Assembly (NCBI GenBank): GCA_039807785.1
Contig: JBDHRX010000046.1
Location: 1-21,858 of the forward strand
From: Zeimonas sp039807785
GTDB taxonomy: Bacteria; Pseudomonadota; Gammaproteobacteria; Burkholderiales; Burkholderiaceae_E
DNA: 21,858 bases
Direction: 5' to 3'
This document shows, piece after piece, positions 7,860-15,844 of the stretch (position 1 is the stretch's first letter; each line of letters starts with the position of its first letter). The notes under the pieces are model-generated. The model was not told where the DNA came from, ran no database searches, and worked only from the letters and a program-made list of their open reading frames with translations. A program made the translations under genes and the position numbers.

Positions 7860-9149
7860 TCAGCGCGCGGCGTGGGCGAGCGTCCGGGAGGTTTCCTCGG
7901 CGCCGGGCACGAGCTCGCGGAAGAAGTTCGGCAGCGCGAACAGCGCGCGGTGGACGTCGCCGTTGTAGTAGCGCAGGTCGGCGACGCCGCGCTCGCGCAG
8001 GCGTCGCTCGGCCGTGCCGGAATCGACCGAGAGCGGGTCGAGCGTATCGGAAGCGCAGGCCATGCCCCAGTAGGCGCCGTAGAGCGGCACGTACAGCCCG
8101 AGCGGGCGCACGATCGCGAAGGCCGACGACAGCTCGGCCAGCAGGCGGCGTACCGGGGCGGGCTTGAAGACCGGGGTGCCGATGTGCAGCATCACCGCCG
8201 CGCCGGGGTTCATCACGCGCTTGAGCAGCCGGAAGAAGTCCGCCGTGTACAGGCGATGCGCCGGCGTGTCGGGGTCGGTGAGGTCGAGGACCGCCAGGTC
8301 GAAGCGCTCGGCGCCGCCGGCGGCCATCGCCTCGACCAGCGCCCAGCCGTCGCCGATGCGGACGTCCAGGCGAGGATCGTCGAACGCGCCCCGGTGCACC
8401 TTGCCGAGGTACTGGCGCGCGACGCGCACCACCTCGGCGTCGAGCTCGGCCATCACCACGCGCTCGATCGAGGCGTGCTTGAGCAGTTCCTCGCTGGACC
8501 CGCCGTCGCCGCCGCCGATCACCAGGGCGGCGACCGGGTTCGGGTGCGCGATCGCCGCCGGATGGGTGATCGCCTCGTGGTAGAAGAACTCGTCGCGCTC
8601 GGAGGTCATGTAACAGCCGTCGAGGCGGAACAGGCGCCCCCATTGCGGCGTCTCGAAGACCTCGAGCGTCTGGTACGGCGTGCGGACGGTCTCGATCCGG
8701 CGGCTGGCGCGGAAGCCGAAGGCGCTGTCCGCGTTGAGCCATTCGAGCAGCAGTTCGCCCGACTGGGACACCGGGTCTTCGGACCCGCGCAGGATCCGGT
8801 TCGTGCCCTGCTGGCGCGGCGCGAAGGCGACGATCAGGTCGTCGAGCAGCTTCTCGGCCTTCGACGAGTTGTCGGTCGAGAAGTTGCAGACGTAGACGTC
8901 GAGCGTGACGCCCGCGCGCTCGGGCCAGGTGTGGACCGCCAGATGCGACTCGGCGAGCAGCACCGCTCCGGTGACGCCGCCGGGCTCGCCCTGGTAGTCG
9001 GGGAAGGTGAAGAACTTGTCGTCGACGACCGTCAGGCCGGCGGCATCGACCGCGCCGCGACACAGTCCCTCGAGGAGGGCGGCGTCGGTGAGCAGCGTGC
9101 CGCCGCACTGGCAGCCGTACAGATCAGCGGTAAGGTGCAGTCCCTGCAT
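7860..9149 (-). CDS. Bifunctional S-adenosylmethionine decarboxylase / polyamine aminopropyltransferase (SpeD-SpeE fusion)
   Basis: One 429-residue polypeptide combining both steps of aminopropyl transfer. Residues 1-125 are a short bacterial-type SpeD: AESHLAVHTWPE contains Ser68 (self-cleavage site that becomes the pyruvoyl group), with His73 and Cys88 at the same spacing as Ser63/His68/Cys83 of the Thermotoga enzyme. Residues about 145-380 are a SpeE-like aminopropyltransferase: Tyr159-Gln160, FFYHEAITHPA, the AdoMet-binding GGGDGGSSEELLKH (212-225), AELD (234-237) and DLTDPDTP (289-296). The latter replaces the more usual D-S-S/T-D-P, so the amine acceptor may differ from putrescine. Self-processing would release a small beta chain and leave SpeE joined to the pyruvoyl chain. 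Such fusions are known in some bacteria. The start ATG (9149-9147) has only a weak GGAA upstream. About 330 nt separate it from the nearest good -10 box. rsmE follows. Confidence 0.93.
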   Translation of the reverse strand: MQGLHLTADLYGCQCGGTLLTDAALLEGLCRGAVDAAGLTVVDDKFFTFPDYQGEPGGVTGAVLLAESHLAVHTWPERAGVTLDVYVCNFSTDNSSKAEKLLDDLIVAFAPRQQGTNRILRGSEDPVSQSGELLLEWLNADSAFGFRASRRIETVRTPYQTLEVFETPQWGRLFRLDGCYMTSERDEFFYHEAITHPAAIAHPNPVAALVIGGGDGGSSEELLKHASIERVVMAELDAEVVRVARQYLGKVHRGAFDDPRLDVRIGDGWALVEAMAAGGAERFDLAVLDLTDPDTPAHRLYTADFFRLLKRVMNPGAAVMLHIGTPVFKPAPVRRLLAELSSAFAIVRPLGLYVPLYGAYWGMACASDTLDPLSVDSGTAERRLRERGVADLRYYNGDVHRALFALPNFFRELVPGAEETSRTLAHAAR

Positions 9150-9339
9150 GCCGTTCCAACCCAGTCCCTACCCGTATCCGGCGTGGACCATTCTGCGGAC
9201 CCTCGCCCCGGGCGGGCGGAAGATCCTGGATTGAAGACCCCAAGTGCCCGGTGGCGCGGTACCGCACGCCGCCGGACCCGATCGGCCCAGGCCGGCTCGC
9301 GCCCGCCTGTTCAACCAGTTCCTGAGCATCCCCTTGGTC

Positions 9340-9411
9340 TTACTTCGGGGGGATCCAGATCAGTGGAAACCGCGAAGCCGCTGCGGCTTCGCCATGACCG
9401 CCATGCGCCAT
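9340..9411 (-). CDS. Possible 23-codon upstream ORF in the speD-speE leader
   Basis: On the minus strand an ATG at 9411-9409 opens 23 codons ending in TAA at 9342-9340. The predicted peptide begins MAHGGHGE and ends PLIWIPPK. A GGAGG (9430-9426) is present but 14 nt from the ATG, which is long. Most of the coding sequence lies in a hairpin-rich stretch. Real only if the minus-strand promoter at 9481-9486 is used. It may well be a chance ORF. Confidence 0.2.
   Translation of the reverse strand: MAHGGHGEAAAASRFPLIWIPPK
9372..9392 (-). other. Perfect hairpin in the speD-speE leader
   Basis: GCGAAGCCG (9372-9380) pairs with CGGCTTCGC (9384-9392) around a 3-nt loop: nine uninterrupted base pairs. 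It would be in the 5' untranslated RNA of the minus-strand operon. A second, weaker stem (ATCCCC 9328-9333 with GGGGAT 9349-9354, plus CTGA/TCAG outside) follows in that RNA. Confidence 0.5.
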
Positions 9412-9480
9412 GGCCGCTGCGACGGCCTCCGCAACCTTACGACACAACCTCACGACACAACTTCGCGAAAAGAGCCCGCC

Positions 9481-9486
9481 ATTATA
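9481..9486 (-). promoter_or_regulatory. -10 box for the speD-speE/rsmE operon
   Basis: ATTATA on the plus strand is a perfect TATAAT on the minus strand, standing out in this GC-rich DNA. No good -35 is present 16-18 bp upstream. If used, it gives a leader of about 325 nt before the start codon at 9149. The dyad ATATC-N8-GATAT (9484-9501) overlaps it. Confidence 0.45.
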
Positions 9487-9526
9487 TCGGAAGCGTGATA
9501 TCCGGCGCCAGACGGGGCAGGCGGTT

Positions 9527-9535
9527 TGTTAGAAT
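9527..9535 (+). promoter_or_regulatory. Extended -10 promoter of tkt
   Basis: TG-T-TAGAAT at 9527-9535 is an extended -10 element, which can work without a strong -35; none is seen. The leader to the ATG at 9617 would be about 75 nt. A GAGG at 9607-9610 is the likely ribosome binding site. Confidence 0.5.
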
Positions 9536-9616
9536 GGCGCCCGGCGTCGGGTCGGCGGCGCCGTCGGGCGAGCCGGGGCCGGAGCGCCGACCTGGATCCG
9601 AGCTGCGAGGACCGCG

Positions 9617-11719
9617 ATGGAGGCTCTCCTGGGACATAGCGCGCCAGCCGCCGCGAGCGGCACGCAAGCCGAGGCACCGCTGTTGCCGGCGGCGACCTTG
9701 AAGGCGATGGCCGATGCGATTCGCGCGCTGTCGATGGACGCGGTGCAGCAGGCGAACTCCGGGCATCCGGGGATGCCGATGGGCATGGCGGAGGTTGCGG
9801 TCGCGCTGTGGTCGCGCCATCTCAGGCACAACCCGTCGAACCCGCACTGGGCCGACCGGGACCGCTTCGTGCTCTCGAACGGCCACGGCTCGATGCTGCT
9901 CTATGCGCTGCTGCACCTGAGCGGCTACGACCTGCCGATCGAGGAGCTGCGCAACTTCCGGCAACTGCATTCGAAGACCCCGGGACATCCCGAGGTCGGC
10001 GTGACCCCCGGTGTCGAGACGACCACCGGCCCGCTCGGGCAGGGATTGTCCAACGCGGTCGGCATGGCGCTGGCCGAGCGGCTGCTGGCGGCGCGGTTCA
10101 ATCGCGACGGCTTCCCGGTGGTCGATCACTTCACCTGGGCGTTCGCCGGCGACGGCTGCATGATGGAGGGCATCTCGCACGAGGCGTGCTCGTTCGCGGG
10201 CACGCTCAAGCTCTCCAAGCTGGTCGTGCTCTACGACGACAACGGCATCTCGATCGACGGCCGCGTCGAGCACTGGTTCCGCGACGACACCGTGCGGCGC
10301 TTCCAGGCCTACGGCTGGCACGTGATCCCCGACATCGACGGCCACGACGTGGCCGCGCTCGATCGCGCGATCGCGCTGGCGCGGGACTGGGGCGCCAACG
10401 GCCGGGACGGCGTCTTCGCGCCGACCCTGATCCAGTGCCGCACCCGGATCGGGCAGGGATCACCGGGTCGCGTCGACACCGCGAAGGCGCACGGGGAGCC
10501 GCTGGGCAAGGAAGAGATCGCGGCCACCCGGGCCGCGCTGGGCTGGCCGCACGCGCCCTTCGAGATCCCCGACGCGGTGCGCGCCGCCTGGGACGCGCGT
10601 GGACGCGGCGCCGGCGCCGAGTCCGGATGGCGCGCGATGTTCGAGCGCTACAGCGAACGCCATCCGGCCGAGGCGCACGAGTTCGAGCGCCGCATGCGCG
10701 GCGACCTGCCGGCCGCCTACGACGAGGCGTTCGACGCCGCGATCGAGGAGGCGACCGCCCGCGCCGAGGCGATCGCGACCCGCAAGGCGTCGCAGAACGC
10801 GCTCAACCACTTCGGGCCGGCGCTGCCCGAGCTGATCGGCGGCTCGGCCGACCTCACCGGCAGCAACCTGACCGATTTCCGGGGCGCCGGTGCGCTGCGC
10901 GTCGACGACTCGTTCGTCGCGGGCCGCCACGTCAATTTCGGCGTGCGCGAGTTCGGGATGAGCGGCATCCTCAACGGGCTCGCGCTGCACGGCGGATTCA
11001 TCCCGTACGGCGGCACGTTCCTCACGTTCTCCGACTATTCGCGCAACGCGCTGCGCATGGCCGCGCTGATGAAGCAGCGCGTGATCTTCGTCTTCACGCA
11101 CGATTCGATCGGCCTGGGCGAGGACGGGCCGACGCACCAGGCGGTCGAGCACGCCGCGTCGCTGCGGCTGGTGCCGCGTCTGGACGTATGGCGCCCCTGC
11201 GATCCGGTCGAGTCGGCGGTGGCGTGGGCCGCGGCCATCGCGCGCCGCGACGGGCCGAGCGCGCTGCTGTTCTCGCGACAGGCGGTGCCGTTCGTGACGC
11301 GCTCGGCGCGGCAGATCGACGCGATCATGCGCGGCGCGTACATCGTGCGCGACGCCGAGGAAGCCCGCGCGGCGATCATCGCCACCGGGTCGGAGGTTTC
11401 GCTCGCGCTGGCCGCCCGCGACCTGCTCGCCGCCGGCGGCATCGCGGTGCGGGTCGTCTCGATGCCCTCGACCACGGTCTTCGACCGCCAGGACGCCTCG
11501 TACCGGCGCTACGTGCTGCCCGAGCACCTGCCGCGCATCGCGGTCGAGGCCGGCGTGACCGACGGCTGGTGGAAGTACGGGTGCGACGCGGTCGTGGGCC
11601 TGGACACCTTCGGCGAGTCGGCGCCCGCGGGGGCGCTGTTCCGCCTGTTCGGGTTCACGCCGGAGAACGTCGCCGACACGGTGCGCGAGGCGCTGCGCCG
11701 TCGCGCCGCCCGTTCCTGA
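9617..11719 (+). CDS. tkt: Transketolase
   Basis: ThDP-dependent transfer of two-carbon units between ketoses and aldoses (pentose phosphate pathway, and Calvin cycle if present); cytosolic homodimer. The 700 residues are slightly above the usual 660-690 because of an Ala-rich N terminus of about 30 residues before MADAIRALSMDAVQQANSGH. Landmarks are His50 in SGHPGMPMG, SNGHGSM (87-93), the ThDP motif from GDG (178-180) to Asn209, GVREFGMSG with the catalytic Glu445, and DSIGLGEDGPTHQ (496-508). The start at 9617 is supported by GAGG 6 nt upstream; a shorter form from the ATG at 9707 would lose little conserved sequence. gap follows after 55 bp with a hairpin but no visible promoter, so co-transcription is likely. 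Confidence 0.96.
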   Translation: MEALLGHSAPAAASGTQAEAPLLPAATLKAMADAIRALSMDAVQQANSGHPGMPMGMAEVAVALWSRHLRHNPSNPHWADRDRFVLSNGHGSMLLYALLHLSGYDLPIEELRNFRQLHSKTPGHPEVGVTPGVETTTGPLGQGLSNAVGMALAERLLAARFNRDGFPVVDHFTWAFAGDGCMMEGISHEACSFAGTLKLSKLVVLYDDNGISIDGRVEHWFRDDTVRRFQAYGWHVIPDIDGHDVAALDRAIALARDWGANGRDGVFAPTLIQCRTRIGQGSPGRVDTAKAHGEPLGKEEIAATRAALGWPHAPFEIPDAVRAAWDARGRGAGAESGWRAMFERYSERHPAEAHEFERRMRGDLPAAYDEAFDAAIEEATARAEAIATRKASQNALNHFGPALPELIGGSADLTGSNLTDFRGAGALRVDDSFVAGRHVNFGVREFGMSGILNGLALHGGFIPYGGTFLTFSDYSRNALRMAALMKQRVIFVFTHDSIGLGEDGPTHQAVEHAASLRLVPRLDVWRPCDPVESAVAWAAAIARRDGPSALLFSRQAVPFVTRSARQIDAIMRGAYIVRDAEEARAAIIATGSEVSLALAARDLLAAGGIAVRVVSMPSTTVFDRQDASYRRYVLPEHLPRIAVEAGVTDGWWKYGCDAVVGLDTFGESAPAGALFRLFGFTPENVADTVREALRRRAARS

Positions 11720-11740
11720 GCCGCTCCATCGCGGAGCGGC
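11720..11740 (+). other. Intercistronic hairpin between tkt and gap
   Basis: GCCGCTCC (11720-11727) pairs with GGAGCGGC (11733-11740) around a 5-nt loop, starting on the base after the tkt stop. No T-tract follows, so it may set the relative amounts of tkt and gap RNA rather than terminate. Confidence 0.5.
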
Positions 11741-11774
11741 CGGCCATCCCATTCAACACCACGGAAACGAAGCC

Positions 11775-12785
11775 ATGACGATTCGAGTAGCGATCAACGG
11801 ATACGGGCGGATCGGCCGCAACGTGCTGCGGGCCCACTACGAAGGCGGCAAGAAGCATCCGATCGAGATCGTCGCGATCAACGACCTCGGCGACGCGAAG
11901 ATCAACGCGCACCTGACCCAGCACGACACCGCGCACGGGCGCTTCCCCGGCACGGTCTCGGTCGACGGCGACTCGATCGTCGTCAACGGCGACCGGATCA
12001 AGGTGCTGTCGAACCGCAATCCGGCCGAGCTGCCCTGGGGCCAGCTCGGCGTCGACGTGGTGCTCGAGTGCACCGGCTTCTTCGCCAGCAAGGAAAAGGC
12101 CTCGGCCCACCTGAAGGGCGGGGCGAAGAAGGTGATCATCTCGGCGCCCGGCGGCAAGGACGTCGACGCCACCATCGTCTACGGGGTCAACCACGGCGTG
12201 CTGAAGGCGTCGCACACGGTGATCTCGAACGCGTCGTGCACGACCAACTGCCTGGCGCCGATGGTCAAGCCGCTGCACGAGCGCATCGGCATGCTCAACG
12301 GCCTGATGACCACGATCCACGCGTACACCAACGACCAGGTGCTCACCGACGTCTACCACGACGACCTGCGCCGGGCGCGTTCGGCGACCATGTCGATGAT
12401 CCCGACCAAGACCGGCGCGGCGGCCGCGGTGGGCCTGGTGCTGCCCGAGCTCGACGGCAGGCTCGACGGCTACGCGATGCGCGTGCCGACGATCAACGTC
12501 TCGATCGTCGACCTGTCGTTCGTCGCGGCGCGCGACACCACGGCCGACGAGGTCAACGCGATCATGAAGGAGGCCGCCGAGGGGCCGATGAAGGGCGTGC
12601 TCGCCTACACCACCGAGCCGCTGGTGTCGGTCGATTTCAACCACAATCCGGCCTCGAGCACCTTCGATGCCACGCTGACCAAGGTCTCGGGCCGCCTGGT
12701 CAAGGTCAGCAGCTGGTACGACAACGAGTGGGGCTTCTCGAACCGGATGCTCGACGCGACGGTCGCGCTGGTCAACGCCAAGTGA
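11775..12785 (+). CDS. gap: Type I glyceraldehyde-3-phosphate dehydrogenase
   Basis: Interconverts glyceraldehyde-3-phosphate and 1,3-bisphosphoglycerate with NAD(P). The 336 residues match the family. The N-terminal Rossmann motif is INGYGRIGRN (7-16), with Asp37 in AINDLGD at the place that usually favours NAD. The active site is SNASCTTNCLAP with Cys155 and His182. The C terminus has SWYDNEWGFSNRM. No strong Shine-Dalgarno precedes the ATG at 11775. Lying between tkt and pgk, it could serve glycolysis, gluconeogenesis or a carbon fixation cycle; no rubisco or phosphoribulokinase is seen here to decide. Confidence 0.96.
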   Translation: MTIRVAINGYGRIGRNVLRAHYEGGKKHPIEIVAINDLGDAKINAHLTQHDTAHGRFPGTVSVDGDSIVVNGDRIKVLSNRNPAELPWGQLGVDVVLECTGFFASKEKASAHLKGGAKKVIISAPGGKDVDATIVYGVNHGVLKASHTVISNASCTTNCLAPMVKPLHERIGMLNGLMTTIHAYTNDQVLTDVYHDDLRRARSATMSMIPTKTGAAAAVGLVLPELDGRLDGYAMRVPTINVSIVDLSFVAARDTTADEVNAIMKEAAEGPMKGVLAYTTEPLVSVDFNHNPASSTFDATLTKVSGRLVKVSSWYDNEWGFSNRMLDATVALVNAK

Positions 12786-12801
12786 CCGCTTCCGGTGCCG
12801 G

Positions 12802-12850
12802 GCTGCGCGCAGCAGGGGCGCGGGCCGGCGCCGGAGCCCGGACCGGTCCG
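12802..12850. other. Palindrome cluster between gap and pgk
   Basis: Three perfect palindromes in the 128-bp gap: GCTGCGCGCAGC (12802-12813), CCGGCGCCGG (12825-12834) and CGGACCGGTCCG (12839-12850). In such GC-rich DNA chance is a real alternative. No -10-like box was found before pgk. Confidence 0.4.
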
Positions 12851-12913
12851 GCCGGCGGCGCGGGCCGCGTCCCGACCTTGCCCGCGCGCGGCGGGCCGAA
12901 CACGGAGACAGCG

Positions 12914-14092
12914 ATGCGATTCCGACGCATGACCGACCTCGATCTGCGCGGCAAGCGCGTTTTCATCCGCGCTGACCTGAACGTGCCGCAGGACGCTCGC
13001 GGAGCGATCACCGACGACACGCGGATCCGCGCTTCGGTGCCGGCGATCGAGCATTGCCTGAAGGCTGGGGCGGCGGTCATGGTGACCTCGCACCTGGGGC
13101 GCCCGACCGAGGGGACGCTCGGCCCCGACGATTCCCTGGCGCCGATCGCGGCGCGGCTCGGCGAGCTGCTGGGGCGTCCGGTGCGTTTGGTGGCCGACTG
13201 GGTCGACGGAGGGTTCCAGGTCGCCCCGGGGGAACTGGTGCTGCTCGAGAACTGCCGCGTCAACCGCGGCGAGAAGAAGAACGACGAAGCGCTGGCGCGC
13301 AAGATGGCGGCACTGTGCGACGTCTACGTCAATGACGCGTTCGGCACCGCCCACCGCGCCGAGGCGACCACCCACGGAATCGCGCGCTTTGCGCCGGTCG
13401 CCTGCGCGGGGCCGCTGCTGGCGGCGGAGCTCGACGCGCTGGGCAAGGCGCTCGGTGACCCGAAGCGGCCGCTGGTGGCGATCGTGGCGGGCTCGAAGGT
13501 CTCGACCAAGCTCACCATCCTGAAGTCCCTCGCCGGGAAGGTCGACCAGCTGGTCGTCGGCGGCGGCATCGCCAATACTTTCATGCTCGCCGCGGGCCTG
13601 CCGATCGGCAAATCGCTGGCCGAGCGCGAGCTGGCCGGCGAGGCGAGGGCGATCATCGACCTGATGGCTGCGCGCGGGGCCCGGGTGCCGATCCCGGTCG
13701 ACGTCGTCTGCGCCAAGGAATTCGCGGCGACCGCCGCGGCGACCGTGAAGCCGGCTGCCGAGGTCGCCGGCGACGACCTGATCCTCGACATCGGGCCGGA
13801 GACGGCCCGGGGGCTGGCGGAGCAGCTGGGGAAGGCCGGGACGATCGTCTGGAACGGGCCGGTCGGCGTGTTCGAGTTCGATGCCTTCGCCACAGGCACC
13901 CGGGCGATCGCGCAGGCGATCGCCGGGTCGCCGGCGTTCTCGATCGCCGGCGGGGGGGACACCCTGGCCGCGATCGCGAAGTTCGGCGTCACCGATCGGG
14001 TCGGGTACATCTCGACCGGCGGCGGCGCCTTCCTCGAGTTCCTCGAAGGCAAGGCCCTGCCGGCCGTGGTCGCGCTCGCGGAGCGGGCCTGA
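12914..14092 (+). CDS. pgk: Phosphoglycerate kinase
   Basis: Transfers phosphate between 1,3-bisphosphoglycerate and ADP. The 392 residues are standard. The N-terminal domain shows FIRADLNVP (17-25), TSHLGRP (58-64) and LENCRVNRGEKKND (111-124). The nucleotide domain shows VAGSKVSTKL and the C-terminal GGGDTLAAI followed by STGGGAFLEFLEGKALPAV. ATG 12914 is chosen because GGAG (12904-12907) lies 6 nt upstream; a second ATG at 12929 would also leave the conserved region intact. The open frame extends far upstream through gap, but that part is antisense-like noise in another frame. A strong hairpin follows the stop. Confidence 0.96.
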   Translation: MRFRRMTDLDLRGKRVFIRADLNVPQDARGAITDDTRIRASVPAIEHCLKAGAAVMVTSHLGRPTEGTLGPDDSLAPIAARLGELLGRPVRLVADWVDGGFQVAPGELVLLENCRVNRGEKKNDEALARKMAALCDVYVNDAFGTAHRAEATTHGIARFAPVACAGPLLAAELDALGKALGDPKRPLVAIVAGSKVSTKLTILKSLAGKVDQLVVGGGIANTFMLAAGLPIGKSLAERELAGEARAIIDLMAARGARVPIPVDVVCAKEFAATAAATVKPAAEVAGDDLILDIGPETARGLAEQLGKAGTIVWNGPVGVFEFDAFATGTRAIAQAIAGSPAFSIAGGGDTLAAIAKFGVTDRVGYISTGGGAFLEFLEGKALPAVVALAERA

Positions 14093-14109
14093 GCGGACCC
14101 GAGCGGGCG

Positions 14110-14135
14110 CCGCGGCGGCCGGCGGTCCGCCGCGG
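14110..14135 (+). terminator. Hairpin after pgk (possible terminator)
   Basis: CCGCGGCGG (14110-14118) pairs with CCGCCGCGG (14127-14135) over nine GC-rich base pairs with an 8-nt loop, 17 nt past the pgk stop. No T-tract is present. A separate -10-like box for pyk follows at 14181. Confidence 0.45.
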
Positions 14136-14180
14136 GCCGCCCTTCCGGCGCGCGGCCGCGTGCGTTTCGGGCGGGTCGGG

Positions 14181-14186
14181 TACGAT
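14181..14186 (+). promoter_or_regulatory. -10 box of pyk
   Basis: TACGAT at 14181-14186 in the context GGGTACGATGGG. No good -35 is seen. Because it contains the ATG at 14185, it argues that the true pyk start is further downstream. Confidence 0.4.
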
Positions 14187-14223
14187 GGGCGTTCCTCCGA
14201 CCGCCATCGCTCCGGTTCCCGCC

Positions 14224-15666
14224 ATGTTCGAACCCGCTCCGCGCGCCACCAAGATCGTCGCCACCCTCGGCCCCGCCTCGAGCGACCCCGCCGTCCTCGA
14301 GCGGATGTTGCGCGCCGGGGTCAACGTGGTCCGGGTCAACTTCTCGCACGGGCTGGCCTCCGAGCACGCCGAGATCGTGCGCCGCGTGCGCGAGATCTCG
14401 GAGCGCCTGCGCCAGAGCGTGGGGGTCCTGGCCGACCTGCAGGGACCGAAGATCCGCATCGGCAAGTTCGCCGAGGGCCGGGTCACGCTCGCCGTCGGCG
14501 CCCGCTTCACCTTCGACGTCGACGACGCCCCGGGCGACGCGACGCGCGTCGGCCTGGACTACCCCGAGCTCGTCAACGACGTGAAGGCCGGCGACACCCT
14601 GCTGCTGGACGACGGCCGGATGATGATGCGCGTCGACCGCACCTCGTCCCGCTCCATCGAGTGCACCGTGGTGCAGGGCGGCGTGCTGTCCAACCGCAAG
14701 GGCATCAACCGGCAGGGCGGCGGCCTGTCCGCGCCGGCGCTGACGTCCAAGGACATGGACGACCTGAAGGTGGCGATCGGCTTCGAGGCCGACTTCATCG
14801 CGGTGTCGTTCCCGAAGAACGCCGCCGACATGTACATGGCGCGCGAGCTGATGCGCGCCGGCGGCGGCCGCGCGCTGATGATCGCCAAGATCGAGCGCTT
14901 CGAGGCGATCGGCAACCTCGAGGAGATCCTCAAGGCATCGGACGGCATCATGGTGGCCCGCGGCGACCTCGCGGTCGAGGTCGGGGATGCCGCGGTGCCG
15001 GCGCTGCAGAAGCGGATGATCCGGATGGCCAAGGAGCTCAACAAGGTCACGATCACCGCCACGCAGATGATGGAATCGATGATCGAGTCGCCGGTGCCGA
15101 CGCGCGCCGAGGTCTCCGACGTCGCCAACGCCGTGCTCGACGGCACCGATGCGGTGATGCTGTCGGCCGAGACCGCCACGGGCAAGTACCCGGTCGAGAC
15201 GATCGAGTCGATGGCCCGCATCTGCGTCGAGGCCGATCGCTCGCAGGCGAATTCGCTCGATGCGGCGTTCCTGAACCGCAGCTTCACCCGGATCGACCAG
15301 ACCATCGCGATGAGCGCGCTGTTCGTCGCGCACCACATGAAGGTGAAGGCGGTGGTATCGCTGACCCAGTCGGGCTCGACCGCGCTGTGGATGTCGCGCA
15401 TCGATTCGGGCGTGCCGATCTACGCGCTTACGCCCGAGGAAGCGAGCCGCCGCCGCATGTGCCTGTACCGGGAGGTGCATCCGATCGTGATGACCTACCA
15501 TGCCCAGGAACGCGAGGCGCTGCTGCTCGAGGCCGAGCAGCGCCTGGTCGAGGCCGGCATCGTCCAGAAGGGCGACCTGATCGCGCTCACCATCGGCGAG
15601 CCGATCGGCAAGTCGGGCGGCACCAATACCCTGAAGATCGTCCGCGTCGGCGAGCACCTGGGGTAG
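14224..15666 (+). CDS. pyk: Pyruvate kinase
   Basis: Makes pyruvate and ATP from phosphoenolpyruvate and ADP. With the start at 14224 it has 480 residues, typical for bacteria. Visible motifs are KIVATLGPAS (10-19), NFSHG (39-43), DLQGPKIRIG (71-80), AKIE with Lys222 and Glu224, MVARGDLAVE (243-252) for Mg binding, TATQMMESM (279-286) and LSAETATGKYP. The longer reading from ATG 14185 adds 13 residues not normal for the family and would overlap the -10 box, so I prefer 14224; the Shine-Dalgarno is weak for both. The C-terminal domain is complete. A perfect 18-bp palindrome lies after the stop. Confidence 0.95.
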   Translation: MFEPAPRATKIVATLGPASSDPAVLERMLRAGVNVVRVNFSHGLASEHAEIVRRVREISERLRQSVGVLADLQGPKIRIGKFAEGRVTLAVGARFTFDVDDAPGDATRVGLDYPELVNDVKAGDTLLLDDGRMMMRVDRTSSRSIECTVVQGGVLSNRKGINRQGGGLSAPALTSKDMDDLKVAIGFEADFIAVSFPKNAADMYMARELMRAGGGRALMIAKIERFEAIGNLEEILKASDGIMVARGDLAVEVGDAAVPALQKRMIRMAKELNKVTITATQMMESMIESPVPTRAEVSDVANAVLDGTDAVMLSAETATGKYPVETIESMARICVEADRSQANSLDAAFLNRSFTRIDQTIAMSALFVAHHMKVKAVVSLTQSGSTALWMSRIDSGVPIYALTPEEASRRRMCLYREVHPIVMTYHAQEREALLLEAEQRLVEAGIVQKGDLIALTIGEPIGKSGGTNTLKIVRVGEHLG

Positions 15667-15688
15667 GGCCGCCGCGGCGCGCGTCCGG

Positions 15689-15706
15689 GGGCGCGGCGCC
15701 GCGCCC
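15689..15706 (+). terminator. Palindrome after pyk (possible terminator)
   Basis: GGGCGCGGC at 15689-15697 is followed directly by its reverse complement to 15706, 22 nt after the pyk stop. TATTT follows at 15716-15720, too far and short for a classical intrinsic terminator. Confidence 0.4.
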
Positions 15707-15744
15707 GGTGCGGCGTATTTCCTCGCCCCGGTGCGCCGCTGGGC

Positions 15745-15750
15745 GATAAT
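15745..15750 (+). promoter_or_regulatory. -10 box of fba
   Basis: GATAAT at 15745-15750, about 95 bp before the fba ATG, stands out in GC-rich DNA. No matching -35 was found. The leader would be about 88 nt. Confidence 0.45.
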
Positions 15751-15844
15751 CCGGGGCTGCGGGCCGTTCACGGGGCCTCGCGCGACGGGGGGCCAAGGCC
15801 CCCTGCGCGGTCCCGGAGGCCGGGTTTCAATCACGGAGGTAGCG

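Larger units (their letters stand above)
9150..9616. other. Divergent intergenic region between speD-speE fusion and tkt
   Basis: 467 bp with no convincing full gene. Features from left to right: about 170 bp without clear signals; a possible stem-loop at 9324-9362; a perfect 9-bp hairpin at 9372-9392; two copies of ACGACACAAC (9439-9448, 9452-9461); a TATAAT for the minus strand (9481-9486); the dyad ATATC-N8-GATAT (9484-9501); and the extended -10 of tkt (9527-9535). Open frames through it have no recognisable product. Confidence 0.7.

Noticed and set aside
9244..9498. 84-codon plus-strand frame in the speD-speE/tkt gap
   Set aside because: No Shine-Dalgarno, no recognisable sequence, and it crosses the hairpin and repeat region.
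13324..15834. 836-codon minus-strand frame over pgk and pyk
   Set aside because: Antisense to two unmistakable enzymes; no start signal or domain.
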